Below are positions 36,368-45,702 of a DNA stretch of 64,000 nucleotides, one piece after another. The position numbers and the translations under genes are program-made. The stretch covers positions 54,853-118,852 of the forward strand of contig CAMLFH010000011.1 of NCBI GenBank assembly GCA_946479285.1, written 5' to 3'. Position 1 is the stretch's first letter. Every line of letters begins with the position of its first letter. Below the pieces are notes generated by a model. That model saw nothing but the letters and a program-made list of their open reading frames with translations. It was not told the origin of the DNA and ran no database searches. This DNA is from an uncultured Flavobacteriales bacterium (lineage in GTDB: Bacteria > Bacteroidota > Bacteroidia > Flavobacteriales > Crocinitomicaceae).

Positions 36368-37607
36368 ATGCCAGAATATCTTTCTCTTCCAGGTTCAGAA
36401 CTACAATGGAATAAGTGGTTCCGTTTTCTCCCAGTAAAATTTCCTTTGTTCCTTCCAATTGTTCGATCAGCGTATCAATCAGCACCAATCCAAAGGAAGA
36501 ATCCCCGATCTGTTTTTTCCAAACGCCATTATCGAAGTAGGTAATCCGCAGATGATTCTCCCCTTCTCTTTGGATCTCAATCTGGATGCGGGCATTACCT
36601 GCATCATCAAAGGCGTGCTTCAAGGAATTTGAAACCAGCTCATTGACTAAGATCCCCACCGGAATCAGTGTTTTTAAGCCAATTTTTCCTACTTCGGTTT
36701 TTATCTCGTACTGAACTCCCCGCTCTGTAAAACTCAGGTTCATAATCTCGTGAATCAGTTCATCCAAATAATCCCCGATTCGGATCTGGGACAAATTTTC
36801 ATTTTGATACAATTTTTGGTGGATCAGTGACATGGCCATGATGCGGTTGATAGATTCCTGGAACAATCCCCGGAACTCCGGGTTATTAACTTCCTTGCTC
36901 TGCATGCGCAAAAGGCTCACTACAATCTGCAGGTTGTTCTTCACCCGGTGATGAATTTCCCGAACCAAGGTCGTTTTCTCATCATTCTGCAACAGGATGC
37001 GCGTATTTTGTTCTTTGAGCTGATCGTAAGACTCTACAAGTTTATTTTCCGAATAGTGATTCACATTCAGGAATAGGTAAAACAAGTAATAATTCAATCC
37101 GAAACCCGAAACCATTTCGATTGCCAACGCCAACTTCTGGTAATGCGTGCGGGGACTGATAACTTCAATGTGAACATTTAAGGAGTAGAAAACGAAAAAG
37201 ACAATAGCTGTTAACGAGACCATCAGCAAAACAAATCCCAAAACCCTTCCCAAACTAAAGAACGCCAGTGAAACTCCTGCCAGCATCCACAGTACATCTC
37301 CCAAATGCATGGAATGGTGAAAAAAAATCAGGTTGTAACTTGTGATCAGAACACCGCTGAGGGAGTAAATATAAAAAACCAGCGTGTAATTCTTTTTCAG
37401 CTTCACGATCACCAGGCAAAGCATGCTAATAAAAGTTCCTAAGGCCATAGTCAGAAAGTCCTCTATCGAATCGAAATAGTAGGTACATGCCAAAACAAAG
37501 AAGACAATTGAAAACATGAATGACATGCGGAGTGCCAGCTTCACCTTTAACTTTTCAAAGTAATTTTTCACCTCTTCAGGAATAGTAACACTTTCTGTTA
37601 TATTCAA
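36366..37607 (-). CDS. Membrane sensor histidine kinase, HisKA_2 type
   Basis: 413 residues; the first possible start is TTG (37605-37607) and no ATG lies upstream in frame. A shorter protein from Met28 would lose a plausible amphipathic N-terminus. About six or seven hydrophobic segments (28-180), e.g. LRMSFMFSIVFFVLACTYYF, then HisKA_2 REIHHRVKNNLQIVVSLLRM with phospho-acceptor His219 or 220, then HATPase: GILVNELVSNSLKHAFDDA and FGLVLIDTLIEQLEG. No response regulator is adjacent; HWE/HisKA_2 kinases often have separate partners. Signal unknown. Confidence 0.9.
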   Translation of the reverse strand: MNITESVTIPEEVKNYFEKLKVKLALRMSFMFSIVFFVLACTYYFDSIEDFLTMALGTFISMLCLVIVKLKKNYTLVFYIYSLSGVLITSYNLIFFHHSMHLGDVLWMLAGVSLAFFSLGRVLGFVLLMVSLTAIVFFVFYSLNVHIEVISPRTHYQKLALAIEMVSGFGLNYYLFYLFLNVNHYSENKLVESYDQLKEQNTRILLQNDEKTTLVREIHHRVKNNLQIVVSLLRMQSKEVNNPEFRGLFQESINRIMAMSLIHQKLYQNENLSQIRIGDYLDELIHEIMNLSFTERGVQYEIKTEVGKIGLKTLIPVGILVNELVSNSLKHAFDDAGNARIQIEIQREGENHLRITYFDNGVWKKQIGDSSFGLVLIDTLIEQLEGTKEILLGENGTTYSIVVLNLEEKDILA

Positions 37608-37684
37608 TTGTCGTAGTAATTCTTGCTGACAATTTAACTAAATTTTCTTTCAATTGTATATGGTGGAGTCAAATCAAATTCCGT

Positions 37685-37692
37685 TAATTTTG
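37685..37692 (+). promoter_or_regulatory. -7 element 6 bases before the SDR start
   Basis: TAATTTTG matches TAnnTTTG and ends 6 bases before the ATG at 37699, suggesting a leaderless mRNA. It also favours that ATG over the in-frame one at 37654. Confidence 0.5.
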
Positions 37693-37698
37693 CAGGTA

Positions 37699-38481
37699 AT
37701 GAAACAAGTAGCATGGATCACAGGTGCTTCATCGGGAATCGGTGAGGAAATTTGCAAACAATTGGCGCAAAAAGGATTGAGATTGATCTTATCCAGCAGA
37801 AGCGAAGAGAAATTGCACGCATTGAAAAAGTCACTCCCAAACTCAGAGGAACATCTGATCATTCCGCTCGACCTGGAACATTCTGCAGATTTCCCGAATT
37901 TAGTAAAACAGGCATTGACAGAAACAAAACGCATTGACTACCTATACAACTGCGGCGGTTTGAGCCAGCGTGCTGAGGCTGGTGAAACTTCCCTCGAAGT
38001 CGACCGCCGGATTATGGAAATCAACTACTTTGGAACGATTGCGCTTACGAAAGCTGTTTTGCCGTATATGCAGGCTCAAAAATCCGGTCACATCATTGCT
38101 GTTTCAAGTATTGCAGGGAAATTTGGTTTTTATTTACGGTCGGCATACAGCGCCAGTAAACATGCTATCCAGGGATTTTTTGAGAGTTTGCTTTTGGAAG
38201 AAGCAAAGAATAACATTTCAGTTACGATCGCTTTTCCCGGAAAAATAAACACCCCAATTTCCATGAGCGCATTGGGAAAAGATGGTAAATCGCACGGTAA
38301 AATGGATCACAACCAGGAAACCGGAATGCCCGTAGAAACATGTGTTTCCATCCTCTTAAAAGCTGTTGAAAAGAAGAAAAAAGAAGTTTTGATTGGAAAT
38401 AAAGAAATCAATGCGGTAACGCTTAAGCGTTTTTTTCCACGATTATTCTGGAAGATTATTGCGAAACAGAGCGCAACGTAG
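37699..38481 (+). CDS. Short-chain dehydrogenase/reductase
   Basis: 260 residues. Rossmann nucleotide loop TGASSGIG (8-15), NCGG near 84-87, catalytic Asn109 (EINY), Ser136/137 (AVSSIAG), Tyr150 and Lys154 (SAYSASK), so a classical NAD(P)-dependent SDR. The C-terminus (LKRFFPRLFWKIIAKQSAT) resembles the membrane-associating tail of DHRS7-like members. Substrate unknown. The stop TAG is supplied by the start of the palindrome at 38478. Confidence 0.9.
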   Translation: MKQVAWITGASSGIGEEICKQLAQKGLRLILSSRSEEKLHALKKSLPNSEEHLIIPLDLEHSADFPNLVKQALTETKRIDYLYNCGGLSQRAEAGETSLEVDRRIMEINYFGTIALTKAVLPYMQAQKSGHIIAVSSIAGKFGFYLRSAYSASKHAIQGFFESLLLEEAKNNISVTIAFPGKINTPISMSALGKDGKSHGKMDHNQETGMPVETCVSILLKAVEKKKKEVLIGNKEINAVTLKRFFPRLFWKIIAKQSAT

Positions 38482-38505
38482 TCGTGCGATTAATCGCACG
38501 ACTAC
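38478..38505. repeat. GTAGTCGTGCGATT palindrome, variant of the GTAGGGGCG family
   Basis: 28-base perfect palindrome whose centre GCGATTAATCGC is identical to the copies at 16370, 32279 and 46837, but the arms are GTAGTCGT instead of GTAGGGGC. Both arms differ in matching ways, so the pairing was kept. It overlaps the stop codon of the SDR and lies just before the end of purC on the other strand. Confidence 0.9.
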
Positions 38506-38510
38506 TGGTG

Positions 38511-39479
38511 CTAAATAATTCCTTTCTCCATCAAAAACACAGCAACATTGGTTTCAATGCGTTTATTGATATTTGAAGTATCTCCTTTTTCAAAGGTATT
38601 TCCGGTAATTTTTTCGTAAAGTTCAATATAACGCTCGGTAATCGTGTCAACGAAAGAATCCGGCATGTCCGGCATTAGTTGTCCGTCCAATCCCTGGAAA
38701 TCGTTTTCAATCAACCACTGACGAACAAATTCTTTGGAGAGCTGGCGTTGGTTTTCTCCTTTTGCCTGTCGCTCTTCGTAACCATCTGCATAGAAGTAAC
38801 GGGAAGAATCCGGTGTATGAATCTCATCAATCAGGATCACTTCACCATCTCTAATCCCGAATTCATATTTCGTATCTACCAAAATCAAACCTCTTTCCGC
38901 CGCCATTTCCGTTCCTCTTTGGAATAAAGCACGCGTATATTCTTCCATTTTTTCGTAGACATCCTGCGCAACGATTCCATTTTTCAAAATATCTTCTCTT
39001 GAAATATCTTCGTCATGACCTTCGTCGGCCTTAGTAGCCGGAGTAATAATCGGTTCGGGGAAACGATCGTTCTCTTTCATTCCTTCCGGAAGAACAACTC
39101 CACACAACATTCTTTTACCTAAGGCATATTCCCTGGCAGAATGTCCGGCAAGGTACCCGCGAATCACCATTTCAACACGCACCGGTTCGCACGCATAACC
39201 AACAGCTACAGAAGGATCCGGCGCACCAATCAACCAATTTGGAACAATGTCGCGAGTTGCCTCTAAGAACATGGTTGCAACCTGGTTGAGTACCTGGCCT
39301 TTAAATGGAATTCCTTTTGGCAAAATGTGGTCGAAAGCAGAAATACGATCCGTTGCTACCATGACCATAATATCATTCTCAATAGTATAAACTTCACGCA
39401 CCTTGCCTCTGTAAACATTCGTTTGCTTGGGAAATTTAAAATTGGTACTCGTAATTGTTTCGTTCAACATGATGCTCAT
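38511..39479 (-). CDS. purC: Phosphoribosylaminoimidazole-succinocarboxamide synthase
   Basis: 322 residues, somewhat longer than the 235-residue bacterial SAICAR synthetase and similar to the long type seen in Bacteroidetes and eukaryotes. It joins CAIR and aspartate in purine synthesis. Motifs: [14 protein letters not shown] (start), [71 protein letters not shown] second ATG (39470) gives only three fewer residues. Separated by 2 bases from phoH, so probably cotranscribed with it. Confidence 0.96.
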   Translation of the reverse strand: MSIMLNETITSTNFKFPKQTNVYRGKVREVYTIENDIMVMVATDRISAFDHILPKGIPFKGQVLNQVATMFLEATRDIVPNWLIGAPDPSVAVGYACEPVRVEMVIRGYLAGHSAREYALGKRMLCGVVLPEGMKENDRFPEPIITPATKADEGHDEDISREDILKNGIVAQDVYEKMEEYTRALFQRGTEMAAERGLILVDTKYEFGIRDGEVILIDEIHTPDSSRYFYADGYEERQAKGENQRQLSKEFVRQWLIENDFQGLDGQLMPDMPDSFVDTITERYIELYEKITGNTFEKGDTSNINKRIETNVAVFLMEKGII

Positions 39480-39481
39480 AG

Positions 39482-40492
39482 TTATTTTTTTCTCGATTTC
39501 GATCTTTCCTCTTTTTCTTCTTCTTCCTTCTCAAAACGCTTAGCTTTCTCAATAGCTTCTGCTTTATCAAAGGCATCAATAATCCGTTTCACCAATGAGT
39601 GACGGATGACATCGCTTTGAGTTAATCGAATTATTTCAATTTCTTCGACCTCATTCAAAATATCCAATGCATAAGACAACCCTGATTTTTGACGATGTGG
39701 TAAATCCACCTGCGACATATCTCCCGTGATTACAAATTGTGCTGTTTGTCCCATCCTTGTCAGGAACATTTTCATTTGCATCACGGTAGCATTTTGAGCC
39801 TCATCCAGGATCACAAATGCTTTATCCAAAGTTCTACCCCGCATAAATGCCAAAGGAGCAATCTCAATGATTCCAAATTCAAGCATATCTGCCAGTTTTT
39901 CCGGCGGGATCATATCACGTAATGCATCGTACAAAGGCATTAAGTAAGGATCCAGCTTTTCCTTCAAATCTCCGGGAAGGAATCCCAGGTTTTCACCGGC
40001 TTCTACCGCAGGACGAGTCAAAACAATGCGTTTTACCTCTTTTGCTTTCAAGGCACGAACAGCTAAAGCCACCGCCGTATAAGTTTTACCGGTTCCGGCT
40101 GGACCAACGGCAAAAACCATATCGCTTTTGTTTACCGCTTGAACCAGTTTGCGCTGATTGAGTGTTTTTGCCTTGATCTTCACTCCTCCGTTACCATGAA
40201 CAAGTGTTTCTGTTCCGTCAGACGAGAGCATAGCATCTCCATCATCGAGCATCAGGTTGTCGATATTGTTCTCCGTGAGGATGTTGTATTGGTGAAAATG
40301 AGCCAGGATCAATTCAAACTTGCGTTCAAATTCTTCCATGACTTCAGGGTCCCCTGCAATGGTCAGTTCATTTCCACGTGAATTGATCTTTAATTTTGGA
40401 AAAAAAGATCGAATGTGCTTCAGGTTGGAGTTGTTAACCCCAAATAGTTCAGCAACATTGGCGCCGTTTATTTCAATTTTCTTTTCTGTCAA
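39482..40492 (-). CDS. PhoH-family ATPase
   Basis: 336 residues starting at TTG (40490-40492), the earliest start in frame; there is no ATG before residue 52. The N-terminal KH-like part (about 1-70), Walker A GPAGTGKT (130-137), Walker [10 protein letters not shown], and [17 protein letters not shown] complete the PhoH motif set. Family members are ATPases linked to RNA metabolism (with YbeY/ribosome maturation) and phosphate starvation. It ends in a basic Lys/Arg/Glu tail (KERSKSRKK). Operon with purC downstream. Confidence 0.92.
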   Translation of the reverse strand: MTEKKIEINGANVAELFGVNNSNLKHIRSFFPKLKINSRGNELTIAGDPEVMEEFERKFELILAHFHQYNILTENNIDNLMLDDGDAMLSSDGTETLVHGNGGVKIKAKTLNQRKLVQAVNKSDMVFAVGPAGTGKTYTAVALAVRALKAKEVKRIVLTRPAVEAGENLGFLPGDLKEKLDPYLMPLYDALRDMIPPEKLADMLEFGIIEIAPLAFMRGRTLDKAFVILDEAQNATVMQMKMFLTRMGQTAQFVITGDMSQVDLPHRQKSGLSYALDILNEVEEIEIIRLTQSDVIRHSLVKRIIDAFDKAEAIEKAKRFEKEEEEKEERSKSRKK

Positions 40493-40538
40493 TGTGAATA
40501 AATCTTTTGTTTGTAAGTTCCGGTTGTATTATAACCCG

Positions 40539-40546
40539 TATTTTTG
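40539..40546 (+). promoter_or_regulatory. -7 element of the SAM hydroxide adenosyltransferase gene
   Basis: TATTTTTG, match to TAnnTTTG, 46 bases before the ATG at 40593, in the space divergent from phoH. Confidence 0.55.
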
Positions 40547-40592
40547 AAAACAAATTTAATTAATTTTCAACGGATATAGACCGATTTATCAA

Positions 40593-41441
40593 ATGGGAAT
40601 TATCACTTTGACAACTGATATGGGATTGACTGACTACTATGTAGCAGTTCTGAAGGGAAACTTATTCAAATTGGCCCCTCAAGTATCTGTTGTAGATATT
40701 ACTCACCAGGTCCGTCCGTTCGATATTGCAGACGCCAGTTATTACATCCAGGCTTCATTCCGGGAGTTTCCGGAAGGCACCATCCATATTATCGGAGTAG
40801 ACAGTGAACCCATCATTAATTCGAGTAATGGCGCTTACCCAAGTATCATGCTATTTAAGGGACATTACTTCATTTCGAATGACAACGGAGTCTTTGCATT
40901 GATCCTGAAAGATGAACAACCGGATGGTTTTTGGAGAATTGACAATGTACTTTCCAATCCGAAAGGACTTCGTTTTCCAGTAAAAAATATTTTTGTTCCG
41001 ACAGCAGTTCGTATTCTTTCCGGAGAATCCCTGCTTGAAATCGGGTCGCCGGAATTAACCTGGCGCGTGGCGCATACCGTGAATGCTGTTATCGAAGAAA
41101 ACCTGATCAAAGGTTCGATAGTTCATATTGACCATTACGGAAACGCTATTACCAATATTACCCGGGAAATATTCGACCGCTTTGAGGATGCTCCGTTTAC
41201 GATCCTGTTTCGGAAACGTGAATACTACATCGACGAGATTTCCAGCACCTACAACGACGTAGCAGCAGGAGAACGCCTGGCTTTTTTCAACGATAATAAC
41301 CTGCTTGAAATTGCCATCAATAAAGGTGCAACAGGAAATGGAGGCGGTGCAGACTCTTTGTTCGGATTACGAATCTATGACTTGGTCCGTGTTGAATTTA
41401 CACCGCGCGGATCGGCAAAAACAATTGACTCTTTGTTTTGA
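40593..41441 (+). CDS. SAM hydroxide adenosyltransferase (DUF62) family protein
   Basis: 282 residues, full length for the DUF62 family, which hydrolyses S-adenosylmethionine to adenosine and methionine by hydroxide attack; the same fold includes halogenases. N-terminal ITLTTDMGLTDYYVAVLKG, then VDITHQVRPFDIADASY, VDSEPI and FISNDNGVFALIL; C-terminal domain with HIDHYGNAITNI, ERLAFFNDNNLLEIAINKG and a Gly-rich ATGNGGGAD. The DMG and GVDSEP motifs fit the hydrolase rather than halogenase use, but this is inference. It lies opposite the phoH-purC operon. Confidence 0.92.
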   Translation: MGIITLTTDMGLTDYYVAVLKGNLFKLAPQVSVVDITHQVRPFDIADASYYIQASFREFPEGTIHIIGVDSEPIINSSNGAYPSIMLFKGHYFISNDNGVFALILKDEQPDGFWRIDNVLSNPKGLRFPVKNIFVPTAVRILSGESLLEIGSPELTWRVAHTVNAVIEENLIKGSIVHIDHYGNAITNITREIFDRFEDAPFTILFRKREYYIDEISSTYNDVAAGERLAFFNDNNLLEIAINKGATGNGGGADSLFGLRIYDLVRVEFTPRGSAKTIDSLF

Positions 41442-41450
41442 TGCCAAAAC

Positions 41451-41556
41451 AAGTTCAAAAGGTTGAAATGTTCAAGTGTTCAATGAATGGACCGCTTTGA
41501 TTATACTTAATCTCAATTTGAACTTTTGAACTTTTGAACTTTTGAACTTTTGAACT
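41451..41556. repeat. TTCAA fold-back with five tandem TTTGAACT octamers
   Basis: AAGTTCAAAAG and related blocks at 41451-41484 face five perfect tandem copies of TTTGAACT at 41517-41556. The two halves are complementary, so the element folds on itself. Four similar elements occur in the window. The octamers end 9 bases before the next ATG, leaving the ABM gene leader almost filled by the repeat. Confidence 0.8.
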
Positions 41557-41565
41557 AAAAAAAAT

Positions 41566-41889
41566 ATGCTCACACGTATTGTTAAACTCACTTTCCAGGA
41601 AGAAAAAACAGCCGAGTTCCTGGCATTCTTTGACACGATCAACACGCGGGTAAGTACTTTCGAAAATTGCTACGGAATGCGTTTGATGCAGGATATTCAG
41701 CATCCGAATATTATTTTCACTTACAGTAACTGGAAAGACGAAAATGCGTTAAATACTTACCGGGATTCGGATTTATTTGGCGGGGTCTGGTCGACCATTA
41801 AACCCTGGTTTGGCGGAAAACCGGAAGCATGGAGCGTGAACACTTATTTTGAAGATGGTTCTTTTGAACCCAACCTTCTGCCCGAATAA
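41566..41889 (+). CDS. ABM-domain protein (putative quinol monooxygenase-like)
   Basis: 107 residues of the dimeric ferredoxin-like antibiotic-biosynthesis-monooxygenase fold: LTRIVKLTFQEEKTAEFLAFFDTIN, NCYGMRLMQDIQHPNIIFTYSNWKDENALNTYRDSDLF. Small ABM proteins act as cofactor-independent oxygenases or heme-binding proteins, but lone members usually have no known function. No recognisable catalytic residue. Confidence 0.83.
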   Translation: MLTRIVKLTFQEEKTAEFLAFFDTINTRVSTFENCYGMRLMQDIQHPNIIFTYSNWKDENALNTYRDSDLFGGVWSTIKPWFGGKPEAWSVNTYFEDGSFEPNLLPE

Positions 41890-41959
41890 ACGTTTATAGC
41901 TACTCAAATAACGATTCACGGAAGTGAATAGAATTTAGACAGATTCTCAATATTGTTCT

Positions 41960-41967
41960 TATTTTTG
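41960..41967 (+). promoter_or_regulatory. -7 element of the gldF-gldG operon
   Basis: TATTTTTG, a match to TAnnTTTG, 16 bases before the gldF ATG. Confidence 0.55.
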
Positions 41968-41983
41968 CCGAAGTTAAATAGAT

Positions 41984-42739
41984 ATGAAAGCACTTTACTG
42001 GAAAGAGATCAGGAGTTTTTTAGGCTCAGTTATCGGATATATTTTCATTGTCATTTTCCTCGTGTTTACCGGAATAATGCTTTGGCTTGTTAGCGGTCCA
42101 TCCAATTTAATGGAAGGCGATGAAGCTGATATGATTCCGTTTTTCAATGTTGCTCCCTACGTACTTTGTGTTCTGATCCCTGCGATCACCATGCGTATGA
42201 TTGCGGAGGAACGCAAAACAGGAACCATCGAATTGCTCTTTACCCGTCCCATCACCGATTTTCAGATTATCGCTGCAAAATACCTTGCCGGCGTTACTTT
42301 ACTCTTGATTTCACTGCTCCCAACCATGATTTACTATTACAGTATGGTGAGTCTTGGAGCAGATGCTTTTGATGAAAACGGTGTTGCAAAAACAGTTATT
42401 GATGAAGGTGCAACTTTCACATCCTATCTCGGACTCTTTTTATTGGGATCTTCTTTAATTGCAATCGGGATCTTTTCCTCAGCAATTACCAGTAATCAAA
42501 TCGTTTCGTTTATCATAGCCATGTTCTTATGCTGGCTTTTTTACGATGGTTTTGAGCAATTGGGTTCATTCAACCTGATGGGCGATTTCGATATTGTATT
42601 CCAATATTTAGGGCTGACGTCGCATTACATCAGTATTAAAAAAGGGGTAATCGATACAAGCGACCTTATTTATTTTTTCGGGATGATTGCAATTTTCTTA
42701 GCTGCAACCCTAACAGTTGTTAAATCTTTGAAACGTTAA
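41984..42739 (+). CDS. gldF: Gliding-motility ABC transporter permease GldF
   Basis: 251 residues, ABC-2-type permease. Starts MKALYWKEIRSFLGSVIGYIFIVIFLVF, followed by six hydrophobic segments; RMIAEERKTGTIELLFTRPI is the conserved ABC-2 block. In flavobacteria GldF and GldG form, with the ATPase GldA, a transporter needed for gliding motility. GldA is not in this window. Start codons of gldF, gldG and the DUF4340 gene are 4-5 bases apart from the preceding stops, so these form an operon. Confidence 0.94.
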   Translation: MKALYWKEIRSFLGSVIGYIFIVIFLVFTGIMLWLVSGPSNLMEGDEADMIPFFNVAPYVLCVLIPAITMRMIAEERKTGTIELLFTRPITDFQIIAAKYLAGVTLLLISLLPTMIYYYSMVSLGADAFDENGVAKTVIDEGATFTSYLGLFLLGSSLIAIGIFSSAITSNQIVSFIIAMFLCWLFYDGFEQLGSFNLMGDFDIVFQYLGLTSHYISIKKGVIDTSDLIYFFGMIAIFLAATLTVVKSLKR

Positions 42740-42743
42740 TCCG

Positions 42744-44555
42744 ATGGCTGAAAGTAATACCAAAATCAAGAAGTTCTACAACTGGCTCATACTTGCAATC
42801 ATTGTTGGAGTTGTTGTATTCCTGAATATTATCGGAACCTTCCTTTACAAACGGATCGATATGACCGAAGACGAGCGGTATTCGCTTTCATCCGGATCTA
42901 TTGAGTTCCTGGATAAAATGAGAGAAGACGGTGAAGACAACAATAAAGTCAACCGTTTGTATCTGAAGATCTACCTGGAAGGAAAGCTTCCTGCAGAGAT
43001 CAAGCGCTTTCGAAACGCTATCGAAGATAAATTGGCTGAATTCAAAGAAATTGCCGGTGACCGTATTGAATATGAATTCATAGATCCATTAGTAGGAACA
43101 GAAGCAGAACAAAACAGCTTATTCCAAATTCTCTACAACAAAGGAAACGGGATTATTCCTTTGGAAATCGTTTATCAAAAAGATGGTTCCCAAACACAAA
43201 TGACGTTGTGGCCGGGAGCGGAAATCGAATACGAAGGTTTCACCAAGAATTATATTCAATTACTACCAGGATCGCCGCAAGGACAACCTGCACAATTGTC
43301 GAAAGAATTCTCGGAAACGACCATTCAAAATTCGATCAACAACCTGGAATACATGCTGATCTCGGCATTGAGAAGGACCATCCAGAAACAAAAACCACGC
43401 ATTGCTTTCATTGGCGGCCACGGAGAATTGAGTTTTGCTGAAACCCAGCGTGTACGCTCATTATTGGAACCTTATTATTCGGTAGAAGACATTAATCTGA
43501 AAGATTCATTAAGAGCCTTGGATGGATTCACAGGAGTAATCATCGCTAGACCCCGAACAGCATATTCCGACAAAGACCTTTACATCCTGGATCAGTTTGT
43601 GATGCGTGGCGGAAGAATGATGTGTTTCTTTGATAAATTGACTTTCCCCCAGGATTCATTGAATCGAACAGGAATGGTCAGCACTTTGAGAACAAACCTG
43701 GGCTTAGACAAATTGCTTTTCGATTACGGAATCAAAACCGAGGACAACTATGTGATGGACGTACGCTGTTCACCGATCCAAACACCTTTCGCGAAACAAA
43801 GTTTGCTCCCATGGTTCTTTTACGTTGCCGCAACACCAACCAAACATCCGATTGCACGCAACATTGAACCGGTAATGCTTCGTTATGTTTCTCAAGTTCA
43901 ATTAATTGAAGATGAAAGCAGAAGGAAAGTATCCCCTATTCTTACCAGCTCCACGAATTCACGTTTGAGTGGAATGGCTCCTTTGATCAGTCTGGCAATG
44001 CCGATGAACTATGGAAAAGTGCCGATTCTTGCGGACAATCCTACTTCTGAAAGCAACAAGGTTTGCCTGGCAGGAATATCAGAAGGAAAATTCGATTCTC
44101 ATTTCAAAAACCGTCTTACGGAAGAATTTGCAAAGAACCCGGAATCAGGATTTTTGACAAGCAGCCGGGAAGAAGGAAAAGTATTGGTAGTTGCAAATGG
44201 TTCTTTCATTGCAAATTATTACGACTCTATGCCGGGTAAAGCAGGTAAAATGTTGTATCGTCCTATTTCATTCAATAACCTGCGCTACGATGAGGTAATG
44301 GCTCAAATGCGCATGCAGCCTTTGATCTACGGAAATCAGGAATTCTTCCAAAACATGGTCGATTACATGATGGGAGACAACTCGGTATTGGATATCCGAA
44401 GCAAGCAAATCGACATTCACCCTATTGATAAGGAAAAAATAAAAGATCAGCGTACTAAGTACATGTTAATCAACGTTGTTCTTCCTTCCTTGTTCATTAT
44501 TTTATTAGCAATTTTATTATTCTACTTGCGTAGACGCCGTTACGCACGTTCTTAG
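42744..44555 (+). CDS. gldG: Gliding-motility ABC transporter auxiliary protein GldG
   Basis: 603 residues with an N-terminal helix (about 13-33) and a C-terminal helix (about 570-595, LINVVLPSLFIILLAILLF), so the middle of about 530 residues faces outside the cytoplasm. It has the ABC-type uncharacterised transport system domain: YSLSSGSIEFLDK, then RIAFIGGHGELSF-like (here PRIAFIGGHGELSFAE), VVIARPRTAYSDKDLYILDQFVMRGGRMM-like block. Cotranscribed with gldF. Partner of GldA/GldF. Confidence 0.93.
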   Translation: MAESNTKIKKFYNWLILAIIVGVVVFLNIIGTFLYKRIDMTEDERYSLSSGSIEFLDKMREDGEDNNKVNRLYLKIYLEGKLPAEIKRFRNAIEDKLAEFKEIAGDRIEYEFIDPLVGTEAEQNSLFQILYNKGNGIIPLEIVYQKDGSQTQMTLWPGAEIEYEGFTKNYIQLLPGSPQGQPAQLSKEFSETTIQNSINNLEYMLISALRRTIQKQKPRIAFIGGHGELSFAETQRVRSLLEPYYSVEDINLKDSLRALDGFTGVIIARPRTAYSDKDLYILDQFVMRGGRMMCFFDKLTFPQDSLNRTGMVSTLRTNLGLDKLLFDYGIKTEDNYVMDVRCSPIQTPFAKQSLLPWFFYVAATPTKHPIARNIEPVMLRYVSQVQLIEDESRRKVSPILTSSTNSRLSGMAPLISLAMPMNYGKVPILADNPTSESNKVCLAGISEGKFDSHFKNRLTEEFAKNPESGFLTSSREEGKVLVVANGSFIANYYDSMPGKAGKMLYRPISFNNLRYDEVMAQMRMQPLIYGNQEFFQNMVDYMMGDNSVLDIRSKQIDIHPIDKEKIKDQRTKYMLINVVLPSLFIILLAILLFYLRRRRYARS

Positions 44556-44559
44556 TCAT

Positions 44560-45609
44560 ATGAAAAGAATTATCATCATCATTTTAGGAATCTCACTTTT
44601 GGTGGGATTGGGAATTTTCACTTCTCAACTGATCAGTAAAAAAGGAAAATCTGACGAGAACGTGGCGGCTTTCAACTTTAAAATCCAGGACACTGCATCC
44701 GTTAACAAGATCATCATTACAGAACCTAACGGAATGGAAATGACATTGATTCGCAGCGGAAACGGATGGACAGATGGGAAAGGCGAATGCGTTCAGCCTG
44801 TCCTGGTTTTTAATGTCCTGGAAGCTCTTCACAATGTTCAATTCAAAGGATATGTCCCTGAAAACTCTTTAAAAACAGTGATCAATCGTATTTCAAGCGT
44901 TGGTATCAAGGTTCAGTATTTCCAAAATGACGATTGGAGCAAGACCTGGTATATTGGAGGATCGACCTCTGACCACCATGGAACCTATATGCTGGTAGAA
45001 TCAGAGGAAGCAGGAAAAAGTGACTTGCCGGTAATCGCAGAGATCAAAGGAATGAAAGGGATTATTGAACCCCGCTTCTTTGCAGATCCTCGCAAGTGGC
45101 AGTGTTCAGGAGTTTTCGCTTACCAAATGGATGAAATTTCAGAAGTGAATGTGAAATTCAATGGAAGGCCTGACAGGAGCTTTGAAGTACGAAAAATCAA
45201 GAATGAATACCTAGTGAAATACGGAGGCAAATACTTAACCAGCCTGGATACAAACATGGTTTATCGTTACTTATTGAATTACAAGCGCATTAACTTCGAA
45301 AACCCGAATTACGAATTAACTGACAAGCAAATAGACAGTGTAAAAAGAAGCAGACCTTTCTGTGAACTGAGACTTCGCACTACAAAAGGTGAAAAGAAAC
45401 AATTGCGCATGTTCCGTATCAAAGCTACCGGTGAAACAGAAGGCGAAGTAGATGATTTTGGCGACAAAGCTGCTTACGATATTAACAGATTTTGGTGTGA
45501 ACTGCCGGACGGACAGCTTGTTAAATGTCAATATTTTGTCTTTAACCCGCTAATCATGGGGCATATCTACTTCAATCCGAACAGGTACGCCAATCCTCCA
45601 CAGAGTTAA
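44560..45609 (+). CDS. DUF4340-domain protein, gldFG-linked
   Basis: 349 residues with one N-terminal helix (about 3-22, IIIIILGISLLVGLGIFTS), then an extracytoplasmic region of repeated beta/alpha units: VNKIIITEPNGMEMTLIRSGNGW, SSVGIKVQYFQNDDWSKTWYIGG, VEFNGRPDRSFEVRKI-like (here VKFNGRPDRSFEVRKI). The DUF4340 family often sits after gldFG. Stop of gldG and this ATG are 4 bases apart. It probably belongs to the same export complex, role unknown. Confidence 0.85.
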   Translation: MKRIIIIILGISLLVGLGIFTSQLISKKGKSDENVAAFNFKIQDTASVNKIIITEPNGMEMTLIRSGNGWTDGKGECVQPVLVFNVLEALHNVQFKGYVPENSLKTVINRISSVGIKVQYFQNDDWSKTWYIGGSTSDHHGTYMLVESEEAGKSDLPVIAEIKGMKGIIEPRFFADPRKWQCSGVFAYQMDEISEVNVKFNGRPDRSFEVRKIKNEYLVKYGGKYLTSLDTNMVYRYLLNYKRINFENPNYELTDKQIDSVKRSRPFCELRLRTTKGEKKQLRMFRIKATGETEGEVDDFGDKAAYDINRFWCELPDGQLVKCQYFVFNPLIMGHIYFNPNRYANPPQS

Positions 45610-45672
45610 TATCTCGTTGAAAACTGCCGCGAAAGAGTTGGATTTTCAACCGCTCATCGCTTGAATAAATGG

Positions 45673-45680
45673 TATATTTG
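45673..45680 (+). promoter_or_regulatory. -7 element of dnaN
   Basis: TATATTTG, a perfect TAnnTTTG, 22 bases before the dnaN ATG. Confidence 0.6.
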
Positions 45681-45702
45681 CTCTCGTAAATAACCAATCA
45701 GT

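Noticed and set aside
41517..41556. Short tandem octamers as a possible CRISPR
   Set aside because: There are no spacers and no cas genes; it is a simple tandem repeat.
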